Source: CAWKAV01 sp963847735
GTDB taxonomy: Bacteria; Desulfobacterota; Desulfuromonadia; Desulfuromonadales; BM103
Reading direction: 5' to 3'
Assembly (NCBI GenBank): GCA_963847735.1
Contig: CAWKAV010000029.1
Coordinates: 186,001-250,000 of the forward strand
DNA length: 64,000 nucleotides
Positions 42,561 to 50,760 of the stretch are shown here, in pieces (within the stretch, counting starts at the first letter, position 1; every line of letters starts with the position of its first letter). The notes beneath the pieces were generated by a model. The model saw only the letters and a list, made by a program, of their open reading frames with translations. It made no database searches and had not been told where the DNA came from. A program made the translations under genes and the position numbers.

Positions 42561-43817
42561 TTACGCAAAATGAGGCAGGAGGTAATGCAGATTTACAACC
42601 TTGCCGAAAACCAGGACTGCCGGGCGCTCGGCGTGACAGCTACGCTCCGGCAGCTCCTTTAAGGTCGTAATGATCGTCTGCTGGTTTGGCCGGCAAGCGT
42701 TTGAAATGATAGCCACCGGCAGATCGGCGGCGACTCCGTCCTTTAAGGCCAGAGAAGCAATATCACTGGCAAAACTCAGGCCCATCAGCACGACGGTGGT
42801 GTGATTGGGAATCCGCAGCATGGGCAGCCAATCGGTATTGAGCCGGCTGTCGGCCAGATGTGCCGACACGATTGAGACGTTGGTCGCATAACCACGTGCC
42901 GTCAACGGTATGCCGGCAGCAGCCGGCGCAGCGCAGGCGGAGCTGATGCCGGCAATCACCTTGACCTCAATACCCTGCCGCAACAGGAACTCGGCCTCCT
43001 CGGCTCCCCGGCCGAAAATGTAGGGATCGCCACTCTTCAGCCGGGCCACCCGCAGGCCTTGCCGGGCGTAATCAAGAATGATCCGGTTGATCTCAGCCTG
43101 CTTCAGGCTGTGCAAATTTTTCTGTTTGCCGACATAAACTTGCTTGACCCCGTCCGGGACGATATCGAGGATCTGTTGCGGGATGAGGTGGTCATAAAGG
43201 ACCACATCCACCTGCTGCATGCAGTGGTAGGCCTGAAGAGTCAGCAGGCTGACATCACCAGGACCGCAACCGATCAGAGTGACCTGTGGCAGTCGGCTCA
43301 GGGCCTGTTGACGAGTCTTTTCCGGATCGATAATGCCCTGCTGGCGCTCCTGTTGCTTTTCCCTGGCCAGTTCACCCAGATCGACCGGCAGAGTTGCCCT
43401 GATCCGGTCACGCACCACCTGGCCGAGAGTCGGACTGGCACCGTCTGTCGAAACGGCGATTTTCAACGGACCGTAATTGAGCAAAGCCGAAAAGAAGAAA
43501 TCACATTGTGCCGGGACATCAACAATGTTGACCAGTACAAAGCGCCGCTCCTTTTCTGCAAGGACCAACTCTGCAACCCGGGGATTGCCGGTTGCGTCAA
43601 TGATGATATTGAATGATTTCAGGTCGGCGGCCTCAACCTGTTTGAGAACCGGATCGACGTTCGATCCAAGAGCTTGAAGTTCAGGCAGGACTGTTTTGGC
43701 CAGTAATTTGAAGTTGATCTGATTGTCTGTGAGAACCCGGGCTTTGCGGAAAGCGACCGGACCACCACCAATCAGCAGGATCCGGGGATCTTTGAGTAAA
43801 ACAGGTAAGCTGGACAC
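42561..43817 (-). CDS. cysG: Siroheme synthase: precorrin-2 dehydrogenase/ferrochelatase and uroporphyrinogen methyltransferase fusion
   Basis: 418 residues from a GTG at 43817. The N-terminal ~200 residues are the NAD-dependent dehydrogenase/chelatase (LLIGGGPVAFRKARVL, DATGNPRV, STDGASPTLGQVVRDRIR). The C-terminal part is the SAM uroporphyrinogen-III methyltransferase (VTLIGCGPGDVSLLTLQA, VVLYDHLI, RLKSGDPYIFGRGAEEAEF, TARGYATNVSIVSAH). Together they turn uroporphyrinogen III into siroheme. The siroheme reductase gene lies directly upstream (27 bases) and uses this cofactor. Confidence 0.95.
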   Translation of the reverse strand: MSSLPVLLKDPRILLIGGGPVAFRKARVLTDNQINFKLLAKTVLPELQALGSNVDPVLKQVEAADLKSFNIIIDATGNPRVAELVLAEKERRFVLVNIVDVPAQCDFFFSALLNYGPLKIAVSTDGASPTLGQVVRDRIRATLPVDLGELAREKQQERQQGIIDPEKTRQQALSRLPQVTLIGCGPGDVSLLTLQAYHCMQQVDVVLYDHLIPQQILDIVPDGVKQVYVGKQKNLHSLKQAEINRIILDYARQGLRVARLKSGDPYIFGRGAEEAEFLLRQGIEVKVIAGISSACAAPAAAGIPLTARGYATNVSIVSAHLADSRLNTDWLPMLRIPNHTTVVLMGLSFASDIASLALKDGVAADLPVAIISNACRPNQQTIITTLKELPERSCHAERPAVLVFGKVVNLHYLLPHFA

Positions 43818-43844
43818 ATTATGTCTCTTTAGGTGCGGAACGAA

Positions 43845-45149
43845 TCATAGTAGTTGCCGTACCCGTTGATAAAGGGCCTCAGGGGCAACCTCCCCGGCTA
43901 TACAAATTCCGAGAGGTTCGCCCTCCCGCCGGTAGACATCAAAGCGGGGTTCCTTGACACCATCGTCCCTGCCGACCAGCCGGCTCGTCACGATCCCAAA
44001 ATCAGCCAACTGGGGCTGGGAACAGCTGTTGCGGCAACCGGAGATTGCCCAGGTTGCTGTGTAGGCGATGTCACCACAGGCCCGGTTAATTTCATCAATG
44101 ATCCTGCCGGCTACTTCGCGGGTCGGGGCGAGCCCCATCCGGCACTCATGATTCCCCGGGCAGACCCGGAAATTGACCCTCTGTTGCGGCTGGTCAAGGT
44201 CGATCCCGGTTTTGGCAAACAGTTGTCTGACCAAAAGGGGGTCCTGATCCGCAGTCAGCGGCAGAGCAATATTCTGATCGGCGGTCAGGACAATGAACCC
44301 GCCGGCAACCTTGCTGGCCAGGCTTGCAAGATCAGCCAGAAGAGTCGCCTTGATTTCTCCGGCAAAGACCGGAACAGTCAAAATATTTTCATAGGTTACA
44401 GGTTGGGGCGGAGCTTCGATGCGCATGGCCATGACCGATGGTCGCCGGCCAAGTTCGTCCTGCAGCAACTTGCGGAATTCTGTCGCACCGATCTGGTTGA
44501 GGAGAAACTTGAGCCGTTTGGGAGGCGGCGTATTGTCTTTATAGATTTTTACTATCGCTTCGATCATCGGCATCAGCCGTTGCTCGGGAACAGCTCTTTC
44601 AAGCAGGAAACCCGACTGCGGTTCACGCCCCAGGCCACCGGCGCACCAGAAGTCGAAACGGCAGGCCCCGGGTCGATCTTCGACCAGCACCAGGCCGACA
44701 TCCTGGATCAGGTGGCGTGCGCCCTGGTATCCGGTCTCGATACCGACCTTAAACTTTTTTGGCAAACCTTCAAAGACTGCGTTACCCGCAAAGTGGGCAT
44801 GAATTTGCCGAGCGATATTCTGTACCGTCACAAAGCCCGGAGCAAAACCCGTACTGCAGGAGATGCCCCGTACGGCACCACCGCAGGCGCCACGCGAAGT
44901 CAGTCCGACAGCCGCCAGTTGTCGAAAAACCTGCTCCAGACATTCATGTCCCAGCCAATGGAACTCGATACTGCCGCGACTGGTCAGATGCAGAATACCG
45001 CGGCCAAATTTTTCGGCAATGCGACAGATTGTCGCGGCCTGTTCAACGCTCAGGACCCAGGCCGGGATCCTGACCCGCAGCATCAGATGTCCGTTTTTGT
45101 CCTGCTGATAAACGCCATCGAGGCGTAATCTCTGGTAGTCGATGGTCAT
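43845..45149 (-). CDS. Siroheme/4Fe-4S nitrite or sulfite reductase
   Basis: 434 residues, shorter than most assimilatory reductases (about 510-570). It begins with two ferredoxin-like half domains (LRVRIPAWVLSVEQAATICRIAEKFGRG, HLTSRGSIEFHWL). The siroheme-4Fe-4S site is complete: CPGNHEC (Cys-x5-Cys) and CRNSC (Cys-x3-Cys), with RNSC the usual final motif. Six-electron reduction of nitrite to ammonia or sulfite to sulfide is expected; the sequence does not say which. The adjacent cysG gene supplies siroheme, supporting a dedicated operon. Confidence 0.9.
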   Translation of the reverse strand: MTIDYQRLRLDGVYQQDKNGHLMLRVRIPAWVLSVEQAATICRIAEKFGRGILHLTSRGSIEFHWLGHECLEQVFRQLAAVGLTSRGACGGAVRGISCSTGFAPGFVTVQNIARQIHAHFAGNAVFEGLPKKFKVGIETGYQGARHLIQDVGLVLVEDRPGACRFDFWCAGGLGREPQSGFLLERAVPEQRLMPMIEAIVKIYKDNTPPPKRLKFLLNQIGATEFRKLLQDELGRRPSVMAMRIEAPPQPVTYENILTVPVFAGEIKATLLADLASLASKVAGGFIVLTADQNIALPLTADQDPLLVRQLFAKTGIDLDQPQQRVNFRVCPGNHECRMGLAPTREVAGRIIDEINRACGDIAYTATWAISGCRNSCSQPQLADFGIVTSRLVGRDDGVKEPRFDVYRREGEPLGICIAGEVAPEALYQRVRQLL

Positions 45150-45273
45150 GGATAATTCTGACGGTTGGTTGCGATCATGCTGCCGATTCTATACCATGGG
45201 ACAGCCCGGGCTTAACAAAAAAACATCGCACCATTTGCTGCGCCTGCTCCCCTGGATTTATTAGCAAAGCACC

Positions 45274-45317
45274 CACAGAAGCGCCCCCTGGATTTTTATT
45301 CAGGGGGCGCTTCTGTG
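45274..45317. terminator. Long perfect hairpin between glmS and the siroheme reductase gene
   Basis: A 17-bp exact inverted repeat, CACAGAAGCGCCCCCTG / CAGGGGGCGCTTCTGTG, around the loop GATTTTTATT. On the plus strand AT-rich T runs follow (TTATTTTTTTATTTGCC and TATTTTTTCTGTTTGCC). No plus-strand gene ends here, and the minus strand after the stem has no T run, so its role is unclear. Confidence 0.55.
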
Positions 45318-45407
45318 TTTCACACTTATTTTTTTATTTGCCAACTATTTTTTCTGTTTGCCAACTTTATTTTCATAGCTCATGACGCCGGTCAGATCAT
45401 GACCGGG

Positions 45408-47237
45408 TTACTCGACAGTAACACTCTTGGCCAGGTTTCTCGGCTGATCAACATCTGTCCCTTTAAGGACAGCGATATGATAAGCCAGCAACTGCAATGG
45501 TATCGTAGTCAGAACCGGCATCAGGTCGTCAACAGTCCGCGGAATCACCAGAACGGTTTCTGCCTTGTCGGCTAGCCCGGTCGACGCCTGATCGGTCACC
45601 GCCAACACGCGCCCGCCACGCGCCTGGACCTCTTCCATGTTGGCGGCCACTTTATCAAATGTTTCATTATACGGCGCAATCACCACCACTGGCAGTTGCT
45701 CATCGATCAGGGCAATCGGTCCGTGCTTCATTTCACCGGCGGGGTAGCCCTCGGCATGAATGTAGGAGATCTCCTTGAGCTTGAGCGCCCCTTCCAGGGC
45801 AATCGGGTACTGGTTGCCGCGACCGAGATAGAGAAAATCCCGGGCGTGCATCAGGCCATAGGCAGCCTGTTCTATGGCAGCGTCCAGCTCCAGGCAATTC
45901 TCGACCTTGCGCGGCAGGCTGACCAGTTCCTTCAGCATCTGACGCCTGACCTCCAGGTCAAGAGTGCCGAGAACCCGCCCGAGGTGAAGAGTGAATAAAT
46001 AAAGAGCGACCAGTTGGGTCGTAAACGCCTTGGTCGAGGCCACGCCTATTTCCGGCCCGGCATGGGTATAGATGACGCCGTCACTCGCACGCGCAATGGA
46101 GGACTCAACCACATTGCAGATTGCCAGAACCTTGCCGTTTTTGTCATGGGTTTCACGCAAAGCCGCCAGAGTGTCGGCCGTTTCGCCACTCTGACTGATC
46201 AAGAGCGTCAAGGTCTTTGCCGTAACCAGCGGGTCACGGTAACGGAATTCACTGGCGATATCGACCTCAACCGGAATCCTGGCATGTTTTTCGATCAGGA
46301 ACTTGCCAACCAGGGCCGCATGCCAGGAGGTGCCGCAGGCAACAATATAGATTCGTTCCAGGCCTTTCAACTCTGCGTCGTCAAGATTGAGATGCTCGAG
46401 GAAAACCTCGCCATGATCCTCACGAATCCGCCCGGCAATCGTGTCGGCAATCGCCCGTGGCTGTTCATAGATCTCCTTCAGCATAAAGTGACGATAGCCG
46501 TCCTTCTCGGCCATAACCGGGCTCCAGGTAATGGTTTTTGGAGTTTTTTCAACCGGGACTCCGGACAGTGTGGTGATCGCCATGGTTTGAGCGGTAAAAA
46601 CCACAAGTTCGCCGTCTTCGAGAAAAATCATTTCCCGGGTGTGGGCGAGCATGGCCGGGATATCGGAAGCGACAAAATATTCGCCCAGGCCTTGCCCGAC
46701 AACCAGGGGCGAACCCTGCTTGGCAGCGATCAGTTTATCCGGTTCCTGTTCACAGATCATCGCCACAGCGTAAGCGCCACGCACTTCGAAGAGAGCGTTG
46801 CGCACTGCCGTTTCAAAATCACCGCACTGCTTGTAATGCTGCTCAACCAGATGGGCGATGATCTCGGTGTCGGTCTCCGAATTAAAATGATGGCCCTGCT
46901 CGCGCAGACGGGTCTTTAGATCAAGGTAATTTTCGATAATGCCGTTGTGCACGACCACGAACCCGCCTGCCTTGTGCGGGTGAGCATTCACTTCCGATGG
47001 CCGCCCGTGGGTCGCCCAACGCGTATGGCCAATGCCGGGCTGACCGAGCAAAGGCCGCTCGCCAAGATTTTTTTCCAGGTTGAGTAGTTTGCCTTCAGCA
47101 CGACAGATGTTGATTTTGCCGCAATTTATGGTCGCAATCCCGGCCGAATCATACCCACGGTATTCAAGCTTCCTCAAACCATCCAGAACGATTGCCGTTG
47201 CTTGCTGGGAACCGATATATCCAACGATACCGCACAT
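45408..47237 (-). CDS. glmS: Glutamine--fructose-6-phosphate aminotransferase (isomerizing)
   Basis: Makes glucosamine-6-phosphate from fructose-6-phosphate and glutamine, first step toward UDP-GlcNAc for peptidoglycan and LPS. 609 residues. The N-terminal Ntn glutaminase starts with Cys1 (MCGIVGYIG) and has RWATHGRPSEVNAHPH; two SIS sugar-isomerase domains follow (CGTSWHAALVGKFLIE, ISQSGETADTLAALR, ASTKAFTTQLVAL) and the C-terminus ends DQPRNLAKSVTVE. It lies downstream of glmU (58 bases) in the same direction. No glmS riboswitch is visible in that short gap. Confidence 0.98.
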   Translation of the reverse strand: MCGIVGYIGSQQATAIVLDGLRKLEYRGYDSAGIATINCGKINICRAEGKLLNLEKNLGERPLLGQPGIGHTRWATHGRPSEVNAHPHKAGGFVVVHNGIIENYLDLKTRLREQGHHFNSETDTEIIAHLVEQHYKQCGDFETAVRNALFEVRGAYAVAMICEQEPDKLIAAKQGSPLVVGQGLGEYFVASDIPAMLAHTREMIFLEDGELVVFTAQTMAITTLSGVPVEKTPKTITWSPVMAEKDGYRHFMLKEIYEQPRAIADTIAGRIREDHGEVFLEHLNLDDAELKGLERIYIVACGTSWHAALVGKFLIEKHARIPVEVDIASEFRYRDPLVTAKTLTLLISQSGETADTLAALRETHDKNGKVLAICNVVESSIARASDGVIYTHAGPEIGVASTKAFTTQLVALYLFTLHLGRVLGTLDLEVRRQMLKELVSLPRKVENCLELDAAIEQAAYGLMHARDFLYLGRGNQYPIALEGALKLKEISYIHAEGYPAGEMKHGPIALIDEQLPVVVIAPYNETFDKVAANMEEVQARGGRVLAVTDQASTGLADKAETVLVIPRTVDDLMPVLTTIPLQLLAYHIAVLKGTDVDQPRNLAKSVTVE

Positions 47238-47295
47238 AAGGACCTCAATCAGTAAAACGTGAAAGGTGAAAAGTCAAAGACGTAATCGGCCGAAT

Positions 47296-48693
47296 TCACT
47301 GCGTGTCGCGTTTCTTCCGTTTCTGTCGATTACGCTCGGCCCAACCCTCAATGTTCTTCTGTTCCGCACGGGTAATGGCCAAAGCATCCGGAGGGACATC
47401 CCTGGTAATCGTCGAACCGGCAGCGATCAAGCTGCCGCGACCGATGGTCACCGGGGCGATGAACTGGGTGTCGCTGCCGACAAACACATCATCTTCGATG
47501 GTTGTCTGGTACTTGTTGACACCGTCGTAGTTGCAGGTGATGGTACCGCAGCCGATATTGACGTTTTTGCCAAGAATCGCATCGCCGATGTAGGTCAGAT
47601 GGCTGGCTTGTGATTTCTCACCGATCACAGCCTTCTTGGTTTCAACGAAATTGCCGATCTTGTTGTTGCCGGCCAGCACGGTCCCGGGCCGCAGGTGCGC
47701 CATCGGCCCGACGGCACAGGCCTCACCGATGATCGATTCACTTAGCACTGAGCCGGATTTCAGATGCACTCGGTCACCGATGGTGCAGTCGGTAACAACC
47801 ACGCCCGGCTCGATTTCACAATTACAGCCGATATTTGTCTTGCCCCGCAGGTGGACCCCGGGGTGAATCAGTGTGTCAGGGCCGATGACAACGTCCGGAT
47901 CAATGTACGCTGCCGCCGGGTCAATCAGGCTTACTCCGGCACGCTGGTGGCTTTCGTTGATGCGCTGGCGCAGCAGAGCTCCCGCCTGGGCCAGTTGTAC
48001 CCGATCATTAATTCCCATCATTTCCTCCGCATTTTCCATCAGCAGAGCCTCGACTCGCGCCCCGGCTTTACGGGCAGCAGCCACAACATCGGTGAGATAA
48101 TATTCGCACTGGACATTGCGGTTATCCAGTTGCCGCAGAAGACTGAACACCTGCGGTGCCCTGAAAAGATAAATCCCGGTATTAACCTCTTTGACCTGAC
48201 GCTCCGTGCTGGAGGCATCTTTTTCTTCAACAATCCGTTCGACGCCGTTCGAACCACGAAGAATCCGACCATAGCCTGTGGGATCGGTCAAATGCGCGGT
48301 CAAGACCGTCATACCTGCAGAGTTGTCGTGATGGTGCTGCAACAGCGCTCGCAAGGTGGTCTCACGCAACAAAGGGACATCGCCACAGAGCAGCAGAAGA
48401 TCACCTGTGAAGCCTTGCAGCGAATCTTCGGCACACTGCAGGGCGTGACCGGTGCCGAGTTGTTCTGCCTGCAGGGCAAAGGTCACATTTTCGTTGGCCA
48501 ATGCCGTACGGACCAGATCGGCACCATGACCGATAACGGCAATAATCGGTGAGGCATTGAAAGCTCTGGCGACCTTTACAACGTGAACCAGCATCGGCCT
48601 CCCGGCGACCGCGTGAAGCACCTTGGGCAAGGCAGATTTCATCCGGGTTCCCTGGCCCGCCGCCAGGATCACTGCAGCTAATTTTCTCGGCAT
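47296..48693 (-). CDS. glmU: Bifunctional UDP-N-acetylglucosamine pyrophosphorylase/glucosamine-1-phosphate acetyltransferase
   Basis: 465 residues. The N-terminal uridylyltransferase begins VILAAGQGTRMKSALPKVLH and contains LLCGDVPLL and GYGRILR. The C-terminal half is a left-handed beta helix of hexapeptide repeats (DPDVVIGPDTLIHPGVHLRG, and the acetyltransferase motif NFVETKKAVIGEKSQASHLTYIGDA). Acetyl-CoA and UTP are consumed to give UDP-GlcNAc. It is co-directional with glmS, which provides its substrate chain (glmM is elsewhere). Confidence 0.98.
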   Translation of the reverse strand: MPRKLAAVILAAGQGTRMKSALPKVLHAVAGRPMLVHVVKVARAFNASPIIAVIGHGADLVRTALANENVTFALQAEQLGTGHALQCAEDSLQGFTGDLLLLCGDVPLLRETTLRALLQHHHDNSAGMTVLTAHLTDPTGYGRILRGSNGVERIVEEKDASSTERQVKEVNTGIYLFRAPQVFSLLRQLDNRNVQCEYYLTDVVAAARKAGARVEALLMENAEEMMGINDRVQLAQAGALLRQRINESHQRAGVSLIDPAAAYIDPDVVIGPDTLIHPGVHLRGKTNIGCNCEIEPGVVVTDCTIGDRVHLKSGSVLSESIIGEACAVGPMAHLRPGTVLAGNNKIGNFVETKKAVIGEKSQASHLTYIGDAILGKNVNIGCGTITCNYDGVNKYQTTIEDDVFVGSDTQFIAPVTIGRGSLIAAGSTITRDVPPDALAITRAEQKNIEGWAERNRQKRKKRDTQ

Positions 48694-48884
48694 TATTGTC
48701 GCTCCTCAATTTAGAACACGATATTATTTCTGAATGGCCGTAAAGGTCAAGCTGAGACATCGCTGAACCGGCATCAGTCGCCCTTTGGAAGCCTGTTCGA
48801 TCATCGATTCAGGTTTCTCTTTGCCATCGAATCGATGCTCCAGTATATTAAGCTGTATTTTACATAAAGGATGGGCCAAAAAAA

Positions 48885-49439
48885 ATGGGCAGTCGCGGGC
48901 AAGTCACAGAGCTGCTTAACCAGCTTGAACATGATATGAAACATCTTGAAATCACTTACGAGCAATATTTCCTCGGCATGGAGAAACGCTCACCCGAACT
49001 ACTGCGCCAGAAAATCACCCTGCGCATGCGCAAAATGCTCAATCATTACATTCCCCAGATTGACCTGCGTTACCGTTTGCAGAGCATGTCTAGCCGCTTC
49101 AACAGTTATACCGGGTACTGGGATCGCATCCAGCGCCAGATTGACGAAGGAAAATACGAGCGCCACACAGCACGCATTCAGCGATATGCAAAAGCGAATT
49201 CACCACATCAGGATTTTACCGAGGCAAGACCTGCTGTTGACCCTGTTGACAGCCTCTACGAAGACCTTGTTGACGCACACCAGCGTTGCCACCTGCGCCC
49301 ACCTAACAGAGCCCAGGTTGTCAGCTTCCTGGCCAAGCAGGAAGAAACCATCAAGCAGCGCTTTGGTGACAAGCAGGTTGACTTTGTGGTTGTCATGGAG
49401 GAGGGCAAACCGAAGATCAAGGTGCGGGCCAAACGTTGA
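48885..49439 (+). CDS. Conserved hypothetical, MXAN_5187 C-terminal-like
   Basis: 184 residues, helical and strongly basic. The segments LEHDMKHLEITYEQYFLGMEKRSPE and DLRYRLQSMSSRFNSYTGYWDRIQRQIDEGKY resemble the domain named after Myxococcus MXAN_5187, found mainly in deltaproteobacteria; its function is unknown. The C-terminus is short beta (VDFVVVMEEGKPKIKVRAKR). The ATG at 48885 follows GGATGGGCC. The assignment is from memory of the pattern. Confidence 0.6.
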   Translation: MGSRGQVTELLNQLEHDMKHLEITYEQYFLGMEKRSPELLRQKITLRMRKMLNHYIPQIDLRYRLQSMSSRFNSYTGYWDRIQRQIDEGKYERHTARIQRYAKANSPHQDFTEARPAVDPVDSLYEDLVDAHQRCHLRPPNRAQVVSFLAKQEETIKQRFGDKQVDFVVVMEEGKPKIKVRAKR

Positions 49440-49539
49440 AAAATTCGCAAAAGATCTCGCATTACGGCTTTTCAACCCTGTAAGTTGTCGTTTGTAGCTG
49501 GCCGTTTCATAACATATCGCGGGGCGGGTGGGCCAAATA

Positions 49540-50655
49540 ATGACCAATCAACGCAGCAAAGCAGCGATGGTTCTGGGCGGCGGCGGCATCATGGGCGCGG
49601 CCTATGAGATAGGCTGCCTGGCCGCTCTCGATCGACTCTTTTGTCCGGGCTTCTCGACACGCCGATTCGACACTCTCATTGGCATTAGTGCTGGCTCGGT
49701 CATCGCCTCCCTGGTGGCTAACCATATTGACCCGGGCGGCCTCTACAAGACCATCGCACGCAATGAGCTTACCGTTTTCAACTGGCGCCGGAGAGATGTT
49801 TACCGTTTTGACTGGTGGGCTGTGTTCCGTGCCCTGGCCGGCCTGCCCCGCGACCTGCTGCACATTGTCCAGCACTACCGGAAGAACAGCTGGGAATTCA
49901 GCCTGAGTGATCTGCCGCACCTTCTCCAGGAGCAGTTTCCGGCCGGACTTTTCTCGCTGACTCCCCTTCAGACCTACCTCTGCAATTCGTTTCGAAACGA
50001 AGGTCTCTGCGACGATTTCAGCCGCCTGAACCGTGAACTTTTCATACCGGCATACGACCTCGATTCGGGAGAAAGGGTTGTTTTCGGCACAGCAGAGCAC
50101 CAAAGTCTCCATATTTGCCAGGCGATTACGGCCTCAAGCGCCATTCCCTTCTTCTTTCAGCCTTATCGCATCGGTCAGCACTCCTACCTCGATGGTTCGG
50201 TTGGAAAAGTTCTGCATATCGACATCGCCATTGAAAATGGTGCAAAGCTGATCGTTTTGATCAACCCGCGGGTTCCCTTCAGGAACGATCGGGAAATCAC
50301 CTGTCTGCCTTCTCTCTCATACGGCAAATGTTCGCAGATCGACGAACTTGGTTTCCTCCTTACATGGGAGCAAGCAAAGCGGATCGAGTGCAGGGAGAAG
50401 TTGACCCTTGCTCTTGATTACTATCGGCAGGCAAATCCTGAAGTTGACATCCTTCTGTTCGAGCCACAGGTCGATGAGGCCCTGCTCTTTCTTCAAGGGG
50501 CCATGTCAATATCCGCCCGTAATCAGATCATGAATTATGGCTACCAACTGACCCTCGCCGGGTTGAAGAAAAACTACCAGGAGTTGTCCAGGGTCTTTGC
50601 CAAACATGGCATTCAGACCACGGAAAGGAACCTCGAGAAGGCTCCACCCGAATAA
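49540..50655 (+). CDS. Patatin-like phospholipase
   Basis: 371 residues from the ATG at 49540. The oxyanion hole is VLGGGGIMGAAYEIG, the nucleophile elbow is GISAGS (Gly-x-Ser-x-Gly), and the second residue of the dyad is the Asp in YLDGSVGK (the D-G-x site). Patatin enzymes hydrolyse acyl chains from phospholipids. There is no signal peptide, so a cytoplasmic or membrane-associated enzyme is likely. It precedes a radical SAM gene by about 105 bases; a functional link is possible but unsupported. Confidence 0.85.
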   Translation: MTNQRSKAAMVLGGGGIMGAAYEIGCLAALDRLFCPGFSTRRFDTLIGISAGSVIASLVANHIDPGGLYKTIARNELTVFNWRRRDVYRFDWWAVFRALAGLPRDLLHIVQHYRKNSWEFSLSDLPHLLQEQFPAGLFSLTPLQTYLCNSFRNEGLCDDFSRLNRELFIPAYDLDSGERVVFGTAEHQSLHICQAITASSAIPFFFQPYRIGQHSYLDGSVGKVLHIDIAIENGAKLIVLINPRVPFRNDREITCLPSLSYGKCSQIDELGFLLTWEQAKRIECREKLTLALDYYRQANPEVDILLFEPQVDEALLFLQGAMSISARNQIMNYGYQLTLAGLKKNYQELSRVFAKHGIQTTERNLEKAPPE

Positions 50656-50760
50656 TTTGTTTTGAAAAACTGGCCATTTCATCCATCTTGAAAGATAACT
50701 TTTCCAGTTGATTGACGAGCAGGAAACCTGTCGGTACAGTTAATACACCGTGGGGACCTT

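Noticed and set aside
43854..45128. 424-codon plus-strand ORF opposite the siroheme reductase
   Set aside because: Antisense shadow; the minus strand carries complete siroheme and iron-sulfur motifs.
47238..47295. glmS riboswitch/ribozyme upstream of glmS
   Set aside because: The gap to glmU is only 58 bases, too short for the ribozyme, and no such structure is seen.
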